Source: Bradyrhizobium forestalis (lineage in GTDB: Bacteria; Pseudomonadota; Alphaproteobacteria; Rhizobiales; Xanthobacteraceae). From it: a DNA stretch of 64,000 nucleotides. A model generated the notes under the pieces. That model made no database searches, had not been told where the DNA came from, and saw nothing but the letters and a program-made list of their open reading frames with translations. A program made the translations under genes and the position numbers. The DNA is taken from positions 269,756 through 333,755 of the forward strand of contig NZ_PGVG01000004.1 of the NCBI RefSeq assembly GCF_002795245.1, given 5' to 3'. Positions 35,358-44,304 of the stretch are shown piece after piece; within the stretch, counting starts at the first letter, position 1; each line of letters starts with the position of its first letter.

Positions 35358-35491
35358 GTGTCCCGGACAAGGCGCGTCGCGCAAGCGACGGGCCGCAGAG
35401 CCGGGACCCAGGCCACGCGCACCACTCGCTCAGATTCTGGACCCCGGCTCAGCAGCGCATCGCTGGCGCGCTGCGCCGCGTCCGGGGCACG
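35358..35491. repeat. Dispersed palindromic repeat, family B copy 4
   Basis: gtgtcccggacaaggcgcg, gcagagccgggaccca, then ccccggctcagcagcgcat and ctgcgccgcgtccggggca. Units are the same as in copies 1-3 but more diverged. It follows the transglycosylase gene. Confidence 0.75.
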
Positions 35492-35512
35492 CGCGGAAGG
35501 AGTCTTTGTTCC

Positions 35513-35563
35513 CTTAACAAAACGTCAATAAAACCAGCCAGTTATGGTGAACGCTTTGTTAAG
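35513..35563. promoter_or_regulatory. Separated 9-base inverted repeat upstream of DUF2336 gene
   Basis: cttaacaaa (35513-35521) and tttgttaag (35555-35563) are perfect inverted arms 33 bases apart in an AT-rich stretch, 74-124 bases before the ATG at 35637. Each arm carries TTAA, as in CtrA-type half-sites. Function is inferred only. Confidence 0.4.
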
Positions 35564-35636
35564 CGTCGTGGTTTATTTTGTGTTGCAGGTGACGAGCCGT
35601 CATCGTTTTTCGTTTGTTGTGTAAGCCGGAAGCAGC

Positions 35637-36812
35637 ATGATTGTTCGGCAGTTCATTCATTGGATCAGGACGGCGCCCGCCGGCGAGCGGGCCGAGGCCA
35701 CAAGGGCGTTGGCCCGGGCCTGGCTGATCTCAGACCTTTCTGCGGACGACCGCATCGCCGCCGAAGGCGCGCTTCTGATGCTGCTCGACGATCCCTCGCC
35801 GCTGGTGCGGCAGGCGATGGCTGAAGCTTTTGCCCGCAGCCTTGATGCGCCGGCCGCGATCGTGCGGGCGCTGTCGACAGATCAGCCGACCGTCGCGCTG
35901 CCGCTGCTCGAGCATTCTCCGCTGCTGATTGACGCCGATCTCGTCGACATCGTCGCGACCGGCAACGAGGAGGTGCAATGCGCCGTTGCCCGCCGCATCG
36001 CATTGCCGGTATCGGTCTGCGCCGCGATCGCCGAAGTCGGCTGCGCGGCTGCCGCGCTCGAGCTGATCGAAAATCCCCACGCCGAGCTGGCCCCGTTCTC
36101 CTGGGACCGCATCGTCGAGCGTCACGGCCATCTCGCAGCGATCCGCGAGGCGATGCTGGTGCTGGAGGATCTGCCGGCCGCAACGCGTGCCGCGCTGGTG
36201 GCAAAGCTCTCGGAGACACTGGCGCAATTCGTCGTGGCGCGGAACTGGCTGAGCGCCGACCGCGCGGATCGCATCACCATCGAGGCGCGTGACCGCTCCA
36301 CCATGAACATCGCGGCGCGCTCGCGCGGCGAGGACATGCAAGGCCTGGTCCGGCATTTGCGCATCACCGGCCAGCTCACCGCGGGCCTGATCCTGCGTGC
36401 ACTGCTATCGGGCAATCTCGATGTGTTCGACGCGGCCCTCGCCGAACTGGCCGATCTGCCGCTGGCACGCGTCTCGGCGCTGCTGCACGACCGCGGCGGC
36501 AATAGCCTGCACGCGCTGCTCCGCCGCGCCGGGTTGCCCGAGGCGACGTTTGCTGCATTCCAGGTCGCACTCGAGGCCTGCCACGAGCAAGGCTTCGTCG
36601 ATAGTGACGACGGCGCGGTGCGGCTGCGCCGGCGTATGGTCGAGCGCGTGCTCACGCATTGCGAGACCGACCGGGGCGCCACCGAGCCGCTGATGGTCCT
36701 GCTGCGCCGCTTCGCCACCGAATCCGCGCGTGAAGAGGCACGGCTGTTCTGCGACGAGCTCGTCGCGGATGATGCGATCGATCCGGTCTATGATGATCTG
36801 ATTGCGGCGTAG
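35637..36812 (+). CDS. DUF2336 family protein
   Basis: The 391-residue protein is all-helical with HEAT-like repeats: DDPSPLVRQAMAEAFARS, VDIVATGNEEVQCAVARRIALP, then the central LSETLAQFVVARNWLSADRADRITIEARDRSTM and ISG-like LLRRAGLPEATFAAFQVALE segments typical of DUF2336, a family confined largely to alphaproteobacteria. It lies next to a response regulator/Hpt pair, which hints at signalling. No enzyme motif is visible. Confidence 0.85.
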   Translation: MIVRQFIHWIRTAPAGERAEATRALARAWLISDLSADDRIAAEGALLMLLDDPSPLVRQAMAEAFARSLDAPAAIVRALSTDQPTVALPLLEHSPLLIDADLVDIVATGNEEVQCAVARRIALPVSVCAAIAEVGCAAAALELIENPHAELAPFSWDRIVERHGHLAAIREAMLVLEDLPAATRAALVAKLSETLAQFVVARNWLSADRADRITIEARDRSTMNIAARSRGEDMQGLVRHLRITGQLTAGLILRALLSGNLDVFDAALAELADLPLARVSALLHDRGGNSLHALLRRAGLPEATFAAFQVALEACHEQGFVDSDDGAVRLRRRMVERVLTHCETDRGATEPLMVLLRRFATESAREEARLFCDELVADDAIDPVYDDLIAA

Positions 36813-36828
36813 CCGGCCCCGCATGCTC

Positions 36829-36908
36829 CGTCATTGCGAGCGCAGCGAAGCAATCCAGACTGCCGCCGCGGAGGGATTCTGGATTGCTTCGCTGCGCTCG
36901 CAATGACG
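36829..36908. repeat. Family C palindrome with perfect 31-bp arms
   Basis: The arm 36829-36859 (starting cgtcattgcgagcgc) is an exact reverse complement of 36878-36908, around an 18-base loop. It fills the gap between convergent DUF2336 and Hpt genes and may act as a bidirectional terminator-like hairpin. I recall it as a frequent intergenic repeat in Bradyrhizobium and Rhodopseudomonas. Confidence 0.85.
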
Positions 36909-36917
36909 AGAGGAGAA

Positions 36918-37496
36918 TTACTCCACCGGCGCGATGCTCGGGGCCAGGATCACCTCGAGATGCTCGGGGCGGTCGCGGTTGACGTGGGCGAGATAATCGT
37001 CGGCGACCTTGCGCAGGCGATGGCTGAGCTCGGCTGAAACGCTGATCCTGTCGAGCCTGGTGTTCTCGTGCACGATGGCGAGAATGGCATTGATGTGGTG
37101 CGTGAACAGCTCGGCCGGCACCTTTTCCAGATCAGGTGCGTGCTCGATGATGCGGCACAGGCTCTCGGCGATGCCCGCTGCCGAAGGAAAGCCGAAAGTC
37201 GCCGCATCGCCCTTGATGTCGTGCGCGGCGTGGAACAGCTCGTCGCGCAGCTCCTTCGTGAAGCCATCCTTCTGCACGGCAGTCCAGGCGGCGGACAGTC
37301 TGTGGACCTCGATCGTCATCCAGTCCTTGAACTCACTGGCGAGGCCCGCGAGCGCCTGTTCGGCGCGGCCCACCGGATCGTCCATGTCCTTTTCCTCGAC
37401 GCGGCGCAGGACCTTGCGCAGCGGGTTGGGCTGCGTGATGATTTGATGCGTGGCGAAGGCCTTGACCTCGATGTCCTTTGCGCTGTTCTTCGCCAT
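36918..37496 (-). CDS. Histidine phosphotransfer (Hpt) domain protein
   Basis: The 192-residue protein is mostly helical. AAHDIKGDAATFGFPSAAGIAESLCRIIEHA contains the Hpt signature HxxKG with the phospho-accepting His. The N-terminal 50 residues are polar, and the domain is flanked by further helices. It should pass phosphate between a hybrid kinase and a receiver. It follows the response regulator by 29 bases on the same strand. Confidence 0.85.
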   Translation of the reverse strand: MAKNSAKDIEVKAFATHQIITQPNPLRKVLRRVEEKDMDDPVGRAEQALAGLASEFKDWMTIEVHRLSAAWTAVQKDGFTKELRDELFHAAHDIKGDAATFGFPSAAGIAESLCRIIEHAPDLEKVPAELFTHHINAILAIVHENTRLDRISVSAELSHRLRKVADDYLAHVNRDRPEHLEVILAPSIAPVE

Positions 37497-37525
37497 GATT
37501 CCTGCCTCGTCTGAAGGACGTTGCG

Positions 37526-38071
37526 CTAGATGGTGGAGCGGGCCTTGTCGAGCAGCGAGGGCTGCTGCAGCACCTCGTGCTTTTCGCCGACGCGGCGCTC
37601 GGGGCCCATATAGGCGGAGTTGGTGTTGCGGCGCCGGTCCGGACCGAAATAGGTCTTGGTCTTGATGAAGGGGCGGGGATTGGCGACGACGTTGAGGATG
37701 CGCTGGTAGAGCCCCTTGGCCGAGATCGGCTTGGCCAGGAATTCGGTGACGCCGGCATCGCGCGCCACCGTGACGCGGCGCTTCTCGGAATGACCGGTCA
37801 GCATGATGATCGGCGCGTAAGGATTGCCCTTTGACTCCGGCTGCCGGATCATCTGCGCGAGCTCGAGCCCGTCGAAGATCGGCATGGCCCAGTCAGTGAT
37901 GACGATATCGGGCACGTAATGGCTGTACATTTCCAGCGCGGTGGCGCCGTCCTCGGCTTCATAGACCTCGCGCGCGCCGAAGGAATGCAGCAGCGTCCGC
38001 AGGATGCGGCGCATGTGCGGATTGTCGTCGCAGACGAGGAAGCGCAGCTTGTTGAAGTCGATGCGGAACAT
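37526..38071 (-). CDS. Single-domain response regulator with C-terminal extension
   Basis: The 181-residue protein has a complete receiver domain: acidic pair in LVCDDNPHM, phospho-acceptor Asp about residue 60 in DIVITDWAMP, switch Thr in MLTGHS and Lys in FLAKPIS. The C-terminal 50 residues (FGPDRRRNTNSAYMGPERRVGE) contain two FGPDRR/GPERR motifs and no DNA-binding fold. It is probably co-expressed with the downstream Hpt gene as a phosphorelay pair. A long inverted repeat lies 21 bases upstream of the start. Confidence 0.9.
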   Translation of the reverse strand: MFRIDFNKLRFLVCDDNPHMRRILRTLLHSFGAREVYEAEDGATALEMYSHYVPDIVITDWAMPIFDGLELAQMIRQPESKGNPYAPIIMLTGHSEKRRVTVARDAGVTEFLAKPISAKGLYQRILNVVANPRPFIKTKTYFGPDRRRNTNSAYMGPERRVGEKHEVLQQPSLLDKARSTI

Positions 38072-38091
38072 GACGCCCTGGCCAAAGCGGT

Positions 38092-38135
38092 CAACCTTCG
38101 TTAACCATATCGTGCCGGGGGTTAACGAAGGGTTG
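38092..38135. promoter_or_regulatory. Long inverted repeat upstream of response regulator gene
   Basis: caaccttcgttaacc (38092-38106) is complementary to ggttaacgaagggttg (38120-38135) apart from one bulged base, with a 13-base centre. Both arms contain TTAAC. It may be an operator or a 5'-UTR hairpin of the leftward RR-Hpt transcript. Confidence 0.5.
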
Positions 38136-38171
38136 CGACCGGGGCTCGGGAGGCGTTGCGGGGCAGGCGGC

Positions 38172-38951
38172 TCAGTAGCCGAACTGCTCGCGCAAAATGC
38201 GCTCTTCCAGGCTATGGCCGGGGTCGAACAGCATCCGCATCGCGATGGTCTTGTCGGAGAGCACCTCGACGCGGCGGACGTCGCGCACCTCGTCGTGGTC
38301 GGCGACGGCTGCCACCGGCCGCTTGTCGCCCTCCAGCACCTCGATCACGACATAGGCCGTGTTGGGCAGCAGCGCGCCGCGCCAGCGGCGCGGGCGGAAG
38401 GCGCTGATCGGCGTCAGCGCCAGCAGGGCGGCGTTGATCGGCAGGATCGGCCCTTGGGCGGAGAGGTTGTAGGCGGTCGAGCCGGCCGGCGTCGCCACCA
38501 TGATGCCGTCCGCGATCAGCTCGGACATGCGCTCGCGCTCGTCGATCAGGATGCGCAGCCGCGCCGCCTGGTAGGTCTGCCGGAACAGGGCGACCTCGTT
38601 GATGGCGTGGTGCAGATGGACGCGGTCATTGACGTCGGTCGCGCGCATCAGGAGCGGATTGATCTCGGATTCGTGGGCCGCCTCGAGCCGCGCACGCAGA
38701 TCGTGCGTTGAATACTCATTCATCAGGAAGCCGACGGTGCCGCGATGCATGCCGTAGATCGGCTTTCCCGAGTGCATGTTCTGATGCAGCGTCTGGAGCA
38801 TCAATCCGTCGCCGCCGAGCGCGACGACGACGTCGGCCTCCTTGGGGTCGCAATTGCCATAGTCCCTGGTGAGCTGGCCGAAGGCGACCTGCGCCTCGTT
38901 GCTCGGGCTGGCGACGAAGGCGATCCGGTCGTATCGCGAGGGCTTGGTCAT
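38172..38951 (-). CDS. nadK: NAD kinase
   Basis: The 259-residue protein has the GGDG active-site block ([15 protein letters not shown]), the NE/D region [10 protein letters not shown] and the C-terminal block [24 protein letters not shown] (here [25 protein letters not shown]). It phosphorylates NAD+ to NADP+ with ATP or polyphosphate. Start at the ATG at 38951; the longer frame upstream is not conserved in style. Confidence 0.93.
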   Translation of the reverse strand: MTKPSRYDRIAFVASPSNEAQVAFGQLTRDYGNCDPKEADVVVALGGDGLMLQTLHQNMHSGKPIYGMHRGTVGFLMNEYSTHDLRARLEAAHESEINPLLMRATDVNDRVHLHHAINEVALFRQTYQAARLRILIDERERMSELIADGIMVATPAGSTAYNLSAQGPILPINAALLALTPISAFRPRRWRGALLPNTAYVVIEVLEGDKRPVAAVADHDEVRDVRRVEVLSDKTIAMRMLFDPGHSLEERILREQFGY

Positions 38952-39206
38952 GGCTTCTCGGCAGGGCCGCCTTGCTGGAGAAAAGTTCCGCCGGGCTCGT
39001 CTATACGACCTAAGCCTCCATTGTCGAGGAGGTCCGTCCTCCAAAGCTAACGGCGACTGTCGGACGGATTTAAGCACAGAACCGGGCGATTTGAACCTGG
39101 TCGGCCGCTCCAGGTCCCGCCAGACCAATGATCCCCCAAACCGTCGCAATTTCGCGCTAACCTTTCCGTCCTCACCGGCTGTCACAGCCGGACAGGGAGA
39201 GCGATC

Positions 39207-40775
39207 ATGGTCACGAATTTGCCGGTGCTCCGCCGCGCGAGCCTGGTGCTTGCGGTCTCGGCTTTCGCGCTCGCGGGCCTTGCGCGCGCGGATGATCCGC
39301 CGCAGCCGCGCTCCGAGGCGGCATCGCCGGCCGGACAGAAGGGCGGGCGCGGCGGTGGCGCGCAAAGCGCGACGCAGGCCTCCCCATCGGCGGCCGAGCC
39401 GCGCCGTCTGCCGCCGGACTCGACCACGAAGCAGACGCTCGATCTGCCCGGCCGGACCCTCAACTTCGCCGCGACCGCCGGTTCGATCCGCGTATTCGAT
39501 GGCAAGGGCGAGCCGCTGGCCGACATCGCCGTCACCTCCTATGAGCTCGACGGTGCCGATCGCGCGACGCGCCCCGTGACGTTCCTTTTCAACGGCGGGC
39601 CGGGCGCGTCCTCGGCCTGGCTCCAGTTCGGCGCGGCCGGTCCGTGGCGGCTGCCGCTCGATGGCGAGGCCCTGTCACCCTCGGCCTCGCCCGAGGTGAA
39701 GCCGAACGCGGAGACCTGGCTCGACTTCACCGATCTCGTCTTCATCGATCCTGTTAGCACCGGCTACAGCCGCTTCGTCGCGAGCGGCGAGGACGCGCGC
39801 AAATCCTTCTACTCCGTCGACGGCGACGTCAATTCGATCGCACTCGTGATCCGACGCTGGCTCGAAAAGCACGACCGGCTGACCTCGCCGAAATACGTCG
39901 CCGGCGAGAGCTATGGCGGCATTCGCGGACCGAAGGTCGTGCGCCAGTTGCAGCTTCAGCACGGTATCGGCGTCAGGGGACTGATCATGGTGTCGCCGCT
40001 CTTGGATTTCCGCGAGTTCACCGGCACGAGCCTCCTGCAATATGTCGCGACGCTGCCGAGCTATGTCGCGGTGGCGCGCGAACCCAAGGGACCGGTCAAG
40101 CGCGCCGATCTCGCCGACGTCGAGGCTTACGCGCGCGGCGAATTCCTGACCGATCTCGTCAAGGGCGAGGCGGACAAGGAGGCGACCAATCGTCTTGCCG
40201 ACAAGGTCGCCGAGCTCACCGGCATCGATCGGGCGGTCAGCCGCAGGCTCGCCGGGCGCTTCGATGTCGGTGAATTCCGCCGCGAGTTCGACCGCAAGAA
40301 CGGCAAGGTGACGGGACGCTACGATGCCTCTGTGCGCGGCTTCGATCCCTATCCGGATTCCAGCAGCTCGCGCTTCGGCGATCCCTCCGGCGATGCGCTG
40401 CAGGCGCCGCTGACGAGTGCCGCGGTCGACGTCCTGACGCGCAAGCTCAACTGGCGGCCCGACGGCTCCTATGAAGTCCTGAACGGCGCCGTCGAAGGGC
40501 ATTGGGATTTCGGCCGTGGCATCAACCCGCCGCAATCGGTCTCCGAGCTGCGCCAGATCCTCGCCACCGATGCCAAGCTGAACGTGCTGGTCGGGCACGG
40601 CCTGTTCGATCTCGCCACGCCCTATTTCGGAACGAAGCGGGTGCTCGACCAGCTGCCGGCCTTCGTGACGCAGCGCGTGAAGTTCGTCGTCTATCCCGGC
40701 GGCCACATGTTCTATTCGCGCGACGGATCGCGGCAAGCATTCCGGAGCGAGGTCGAGGCGCTGATCAGGGAGTAG
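39207..40775 (+). CDS. Exported serine carboxypeptidase (S10 family)
   Basis: The 522-residue protein has a signal peptide ([17 protein letters not shown]), a disordered segment, and the S10 triad regions: [17 protein letters not shown] (oxyanion hole), [13 protein letters not shown] (nucleophile Ser, about residue 235), [10 protein letters not shown] (Asp) and [11 protein letters not shown] (His, near 500). Such enzymes remove C-terminal residues at acid pH; bacterial members are less common than eukaryotic ones. Its last 11 bases overlap the convergent hydrolase gene. Confidence 0.9.
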   Translation: MVTNLPVLRRASLVLAVSAFALAGLARADDPPQPRSEAASPAGQKGGRGGGAQSATQASPSAAEPRRLPPDSTTKQTLDLPGRTLNFAATAGSIRVFDGKGEPLADIAVTSYELDGADRATRPVTFLFNGGPGASSAWLQFGAAGPWRLPLDGEALSPSASPEVKPNAETWLDFTDLVFIDPVSTGYSRFVASGEDARKSFYSVDGDVNSIALVIRRWLEKHDRLTSPKYVAGESYGGIRGPKVVRQLQLQHGIGVRGLIMVSPLLDFREFTGTSLLQYVATLPSYVAVAREPKGPVKRADLADVEAYARGEFLTDLVKGEADKEATNRLADKVAELTGIDRAVSRRLAGRFDVGEFRREFDRKNGKVTGRYDASVRGFDPYPDSSSSRFGDPSGDALQAPLTSAAVDVLTRKLNWRPDGSYEVLNGAVEGHWDFGRGINPPQSVSELRQILATDAKLNVLVGHGLFDLATPYFGTKRVLDQLPAFVTQRVKFVVYPGGHMFYSRDGSRQAFRSEVEALIRE

Positions 40776-42150
40776 GGCGACGCTTGCGCGGCGGATATCT
40801 CCGCGCGATCTCGCGCGCGACGACTTTGGCCGACTTCACGTTCGCGCCGGCGATCCAGATGTCGCTGATCTTGCCGCGCTTGTCACGGATCCGGCGCACC
40901 GGCTCGCCATGGCTGGAATAGCCGGCAGCCCAGGCGAGCTTGCCCGTGTCGCGGCCGGTGACTTCGATCTCGGCGGCATCCATGAACGGATTGTTGAACT
41001 GCGGATTGGCGACGAGCACGCGGTTGCCTGCGGGGACGAGATCGGTCGCGCCCCAGATCGTCCACCATCGGCCGGTCCAGTCGCGCACGCGCCGGTCGGG
41101 CGCGCCGCGGGTCTGGAAGACGCGCAGGATCTGCATCGCGCCATCCATCCAGAACGGGGCCGCGCCGTCGATCGAGTTGCTGAGGATGCTGATCGAAAGC
41201 TCGCAAGCGGGAATGGCGCAGGTCCGGGAGATGTAGCCCTGGAAACCGCCGCCATGGCCGAACCAGTCCCAGCCGTCGGTCTTGCCGGCATTGACGCCCA
41301 AGCCATAATAGGCCTCGAAGCTCTGCGGGATGCGCCAATGGTTTCGCGTCATCTCGCGGCGGCTCGCGACCGACAGCACGCTCTTCTTCGCGTTAGGTGC
41401 CAGCTGCGCGAAGAAGCGGGCAGTGTCGGCGGCGGTGGCGACGAAGCCTGCGGCGGATGCCATCGCATGTGCTGGATTGTCGCCAGGGATCACGCCGCGC
41501 TCGCCCAGCGGCACTTTGCGCGTATGACCGCACGCGAACGGCGTGCCCTTGGCAAGCGGTGCATTCGGCTCGGTTTCGCGCAAGCCCGCAGGTTCGATGA
41601 TCTCGCGCTTGATCCAGACCGGGTAGGGCTCCTTGGTCACGGCCTCGATCACGAGGCCGAGCAGGCCGAAGCCGTGATTTGAATATTTGAAGCGGGTGCC
41701 GGGCTCGATTGCGGTGGCCAGCTTCAATTCCGCGAGCAGCTCGTTGGCGTCGAGATAGGGGCGGCTGTCGATGAACTGGCCGGAATCGGCGCCATCGCGC
41801 GTCAGCCCCGCGCTGTGCGACAGCACTTGCGCGATCGTGGTCTCGGCGACGTGCGGATGCAGGCCGCCGACATATTGGCCGACGGTGTCGTCGAGCCGGA
41901 TCTTGCGCTGCTCGCGCAGCTTCATGATGCCGGCCGAGGTGAAGCTCTTGGAGTGCGAGGCGATGCGGCAGCGGTGGCGCGGGGTGAGCTTCTCGCCGGT
42001 GTCGAGATTGGCGAGGCCGAACGCATGCTCGGCGACGATTTCGCCGCGATGGGCGAAGGCCACGATGACGCCCGGCTGCTGGATTGTCGTCAATTGGAAT
42101 TCGATCCAGGAGCCGATGTAGTCGATCGCGGATCGCAGCCACATGTCCAT
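40765..42150 (-). CDS. Class C beta-lactamase-like serine hydrolase
   Basis: The 461-residue protein has SHSK (SxxK), YSNHGF (YxN) and GHGGGFQG (the HxG third motif) in correct order, so the catalytic set is complete. A C-terminal domain of about 110 residues follows. No signal peptide is visible at the ATG chosen (42150), suggesting a cytosolic esterase or D-amino-peptidase. Start is supported by homology to begin at MDMWLRSAIDYI. Confidence 0.85.
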   Translation of the reverse strand: MDMWLRSAIDYIGSWIEFQLTTIQQPGVIVAFAHRGEIVAEHAFGLANLDTGEKLTPRHRCRIASHSKSFTSAGIMKLREQRKIRLDDTVGQYVGGLHPHVAETTIAQVLSHSAGLTRDGADSGQFIDSRPYLDANELLAELKLATAIEPGTRFKYSNHGFGLLGLVIEAVTKEPYPVWIKREIIEPAGLRETEPNAPLAKGTPFACGHTRKVPLGERGVIPGDNPAHAMASAAGFVATAADTARFFAQLAPNAKKSVLSVASRREMTRNHWRIPQSFEAYYGLGVNAGKTDGWDWFGHGGGFQGYISRTCAIPACELSISILSNSIDGAAPFWMDGAMQILRVFQTRGAPDRRVRDWTGRWWTIWGATDLVPAGNRVLVANPQFNNPFMDAAEIEVTGRDTGKLAWAAGYSSHGEPVRRIRDKRGKISDIWIAGANVKSAKVVAREIARRYPPRKRRPTP

Positions 42151-42206
42151 TGCGCTACCGGTTTGCGAGGGAGGATTGGTGCGCAAGGCTAGCCGAAAAT
42201 GCAGAA

Positions 42207-42232
42207 CGGGCACAACCCTGTGGTTGTGCCCG
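42207..42232 (-). terminator. Intrinsic terminator of the TPR gene
   Basis: cgggcacaacc pairs perfectly with ggttgtgcccg around a 4-base loop. It lies just after the leftward TPR gene, and the leftward strand then reads ttctgcatttt. Confidence 0.75.
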
Positions 42233-42262
42233 TCGTCCGCGTCGTTTGAAGATGCGATTGTC

Positions 42263-42805
42263 TCAGTAGACGAGCGTCGCGCCGGTCGGCTTGTCGAGCG
42301 CTGCGGCAAGCGAGCGATATTCAGAGCTGTCGGTGCCGGCGAGCGAGGCGATCTTGTTCAGATGATACTGCGCCTGTTCGCGGTTGCCCTGCTCGAGCTG
42401 CCAGAGGCCGTAATACTGCCAGGTGCGGACGTGGTTCGGATCGTCCTTCAGCGCCAGCTCGTAATAGACCTTCGACGACTGGTAGTCGCCGAGCTTGCGA
42501 TAGGAATAGCCGATCAGATTGGCGACGTCGGCGACGTCGTCGCGCCCCAGCGACTTCAACTGATCGATCGCGCCCGTGTAATCGTGCTTGTCGTAGATCG
42601 CGGCGTAGGCGGTGCGATAGGCCGCGAGGAATTTGGGATCGCTAACGGAAGAGCTCTTCTTCTTGCCCTTCTTGGACGAGGAGTCCGATTTCGGCGGCGA
42701 GGACGGCTCGTCGCTGCCAGCGGCGTAGGCGCTGGACAGCACCGGCGCAGCCGCCAGCGTCACGGCGACGAGGCCCGGCACAACAAGCGTTGAGAGTTTT
42801 CGCAT
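42263..42805 (-). CDS. Exported tetratricopeptide-repeat protein
   Basis: The 180-residue protein has a signal peptide (LVAVTLAAAPVLSSAYA), a Ser/Lys-rich linker (SSKKGKKKSSS) and about three TPR units (AAYAAIYDKHDYTGAIDQLKSL, NLIGYSYRKLGDYQSSKVYYELAL, YYGLWQLEQGNREQAQYHLNKI). It is probably a periplasmic scaffolding protein. A strong terminator follows. Confidence 0.85.
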   Translation of the reverse strand: MRKLSTLVVPGLVAVTLAAAPVLSSAYAAGSDEPSSPPKSDSSSKKGKKKSSSVSDPKFLAAYRTAYAAIYDKHDYTGAIDQLKSLGRDDVADVANLIGYSYRKLGDYQSSKVYYELALKDDPNHVRTWQYYGLWQLEQGNREQAQYHLNKIASLAGTDSSEYRSLAAALDKPTGATLVY

Positions 42806-43057
42806 CTAAAAGTCTCCCGTATGGAACGTGGCGATCCTACACGATTGCCCGAAGACCGGAACACCCAGGAAGGGAAAACATTCCCGCTTCGCACGATCTA
42901 ATCGCCCCGGCGCAGATGACAAACTTGTCATCCAGATGAACGGAAGCCTGCAATCGGCTTCAGAATGGGTTCAGTGCGCGGCGCCTAGGCTCCCACCTAC
43001 GATCGAAGGGTTGGCGAGAGGGCGCCCGCCTCAAGATCCTTCCAAGAGGAGACCACC

Positions 43058-43414
43058 ATGTTGAAGACCATTTCCGCAGCTTTGCTCGCAGCCTCCGTGA
43101 TCGCAGCCCCGGCCGTCGCGGCCGAGGCCGGCAAGACCACCACGACTGCTCCGGTGATCAAGTCGGACCAGAGCCAGACCAAGGCGGCGACCACCGCCGC
43201 GAAACCGGACGCCGGCGTCAAGGCTACCGATGTCAAGGCGGATGCCAAGGTGGACAGCAAGTCGAAGGCGATGAATGCCAACGCGGCCGTCACGTCTGAC
43301 GAGCACAAGAAGGTGCGCAAGCATCGCCATCACCACAAGCAGGTCTCGGTGAAGGAGTCGCAGAAGGCGCAGCCGGACGTGACCAAGCCGGCGACGTCGG
43401 ACAAGCGCAACTGA
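43058..43414 (+). CDS. Exported Lys/Ala-rich protein with histidine-rich C-terminus
   Basis: The 118-residue protein has a signal peptide (MLKTISAALLAASVIAAPAVAAE) and a low-complexity mature region rich in Lys, Ala, Thr and Asp. HKKVRKHRHHHKQ near the end could bind metal ions. The layout resembles the short His-rich proteins seen in rhizobia. Ribosome-binding site gagg lies before the ATG. Function unknown. Confidence 0.7.
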   Translation: MLKTISAALLAASVIAAPAVAAEAGKTTTTAPVIKSDQSQTKAATTAAKPDAGVKATDVKADAKVDSKSKAMNANAAVTSDEHKKVRKHRHHHKQVSVKESQKAQPDVTKPATSDKRN

Positions 43415-43619
43415 CGACTGATCCCGCGCGGCGGCATCCCTGGCATTGCCCCGCCGCCGCGCGCGGACGTCAGGCCTGGTCCGTTCGCCACGCCTCGTGC
43501 GCAAGCCCGAGGTGTCGGCGGCGGGCCGGTGCGCTGTTTGCGCCGCTGCAAGCGAATTCCCTTCGCGCAGGCTTGGGGCTAGAACGTCTCCGAATCTGAT
43601 CCAGCGGAGAGCGGGGCCT

Positions 43620-44042
43620 GTGGGGCGATTGGCGAGATGTGCGGTGATCCTGGCGTTGCCGCTGGCGCTTGCGGCATGTTTCGGCAGCGACGGTGACCGT
43701 CCAACCCTGCTGGGTGGGACACAGGCCGGCGGGCCGCAGCCGTTTCCCGACAATTTCCGGAGCGACACGCTGGCCCTGATGCGGACCTATCTCAACAATC
43801 CGGTCGGCGTGCGCGATGCCAGCATGGCCGAGCCGGTGCAGCGTGAGGTCGGCGGCCGACAGTTCTATGTGAGCTGCCTGCACTTCACCCCGCGCGAGAC
43901 CGATGGCAGCTATAAGATCATGCGCGAGCGTGCCGTGATCTTCGTCAACGGCCGAGCGGATCGCGTCGTCGACCGGACCAGCGATCTCTGCGCCGGTGCG
44001 GTTTACACACCCTTTCCGGAACTGGAAAAGATGACGCGGTAG
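43620..44042 (+). CDS. Putative lipoprotein
   Basis: The 140-residue product begins at GTG with a signal ending LPLALAAC, a clear lipobox. The mature part includes FRSDTLALMRTYLNNPVGVRDASMAEPVQREVGGRQFYVSCLHFTPRETDGSYKIMRERAVIFVNGRADRVVDR. It is a conserved-looking alphaproteobacterial envelope lipoprotein. An upstream 58 codons of open frame are not used because they lack a signal. Confidence 0.75.
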   Translation: MGRLARCAVILALPLALAACFGSDGDRPTLLGGTQAGGPQPFPDNFRSDTLALMRTYLNNPVGVRDASMAEPVQREVGGRQFYVSCLHFTPRETDGSYKIMRERAVIFVNGRADRVVDRTSDLCAGAVYTPFPELEKMTR

Positions 44043-44304
44043 CGCAAAGCCCGCCTTCATCGCCTGGTGTTAGACAGAAGCAGCCGGAGCCGCTGGATCA
44101 CATTTCGGCGAGCTTTGAACGGGGTGGTTTCGCATAGCGACAAATCGTAGCGGCGGCCTTGCGCAGGCCACGTGGCGGAACAAATTTGCGTTGTTGCCAA
44201 CCCGTCACAGTAACGAACGATCAACGTTCCGGCATTGCCGCGAGGCAACCCAATTCACGCCACGTTGTTTCCCGAGTGTCGTAAATGAAAGAACGGGGAC
44301 GATC

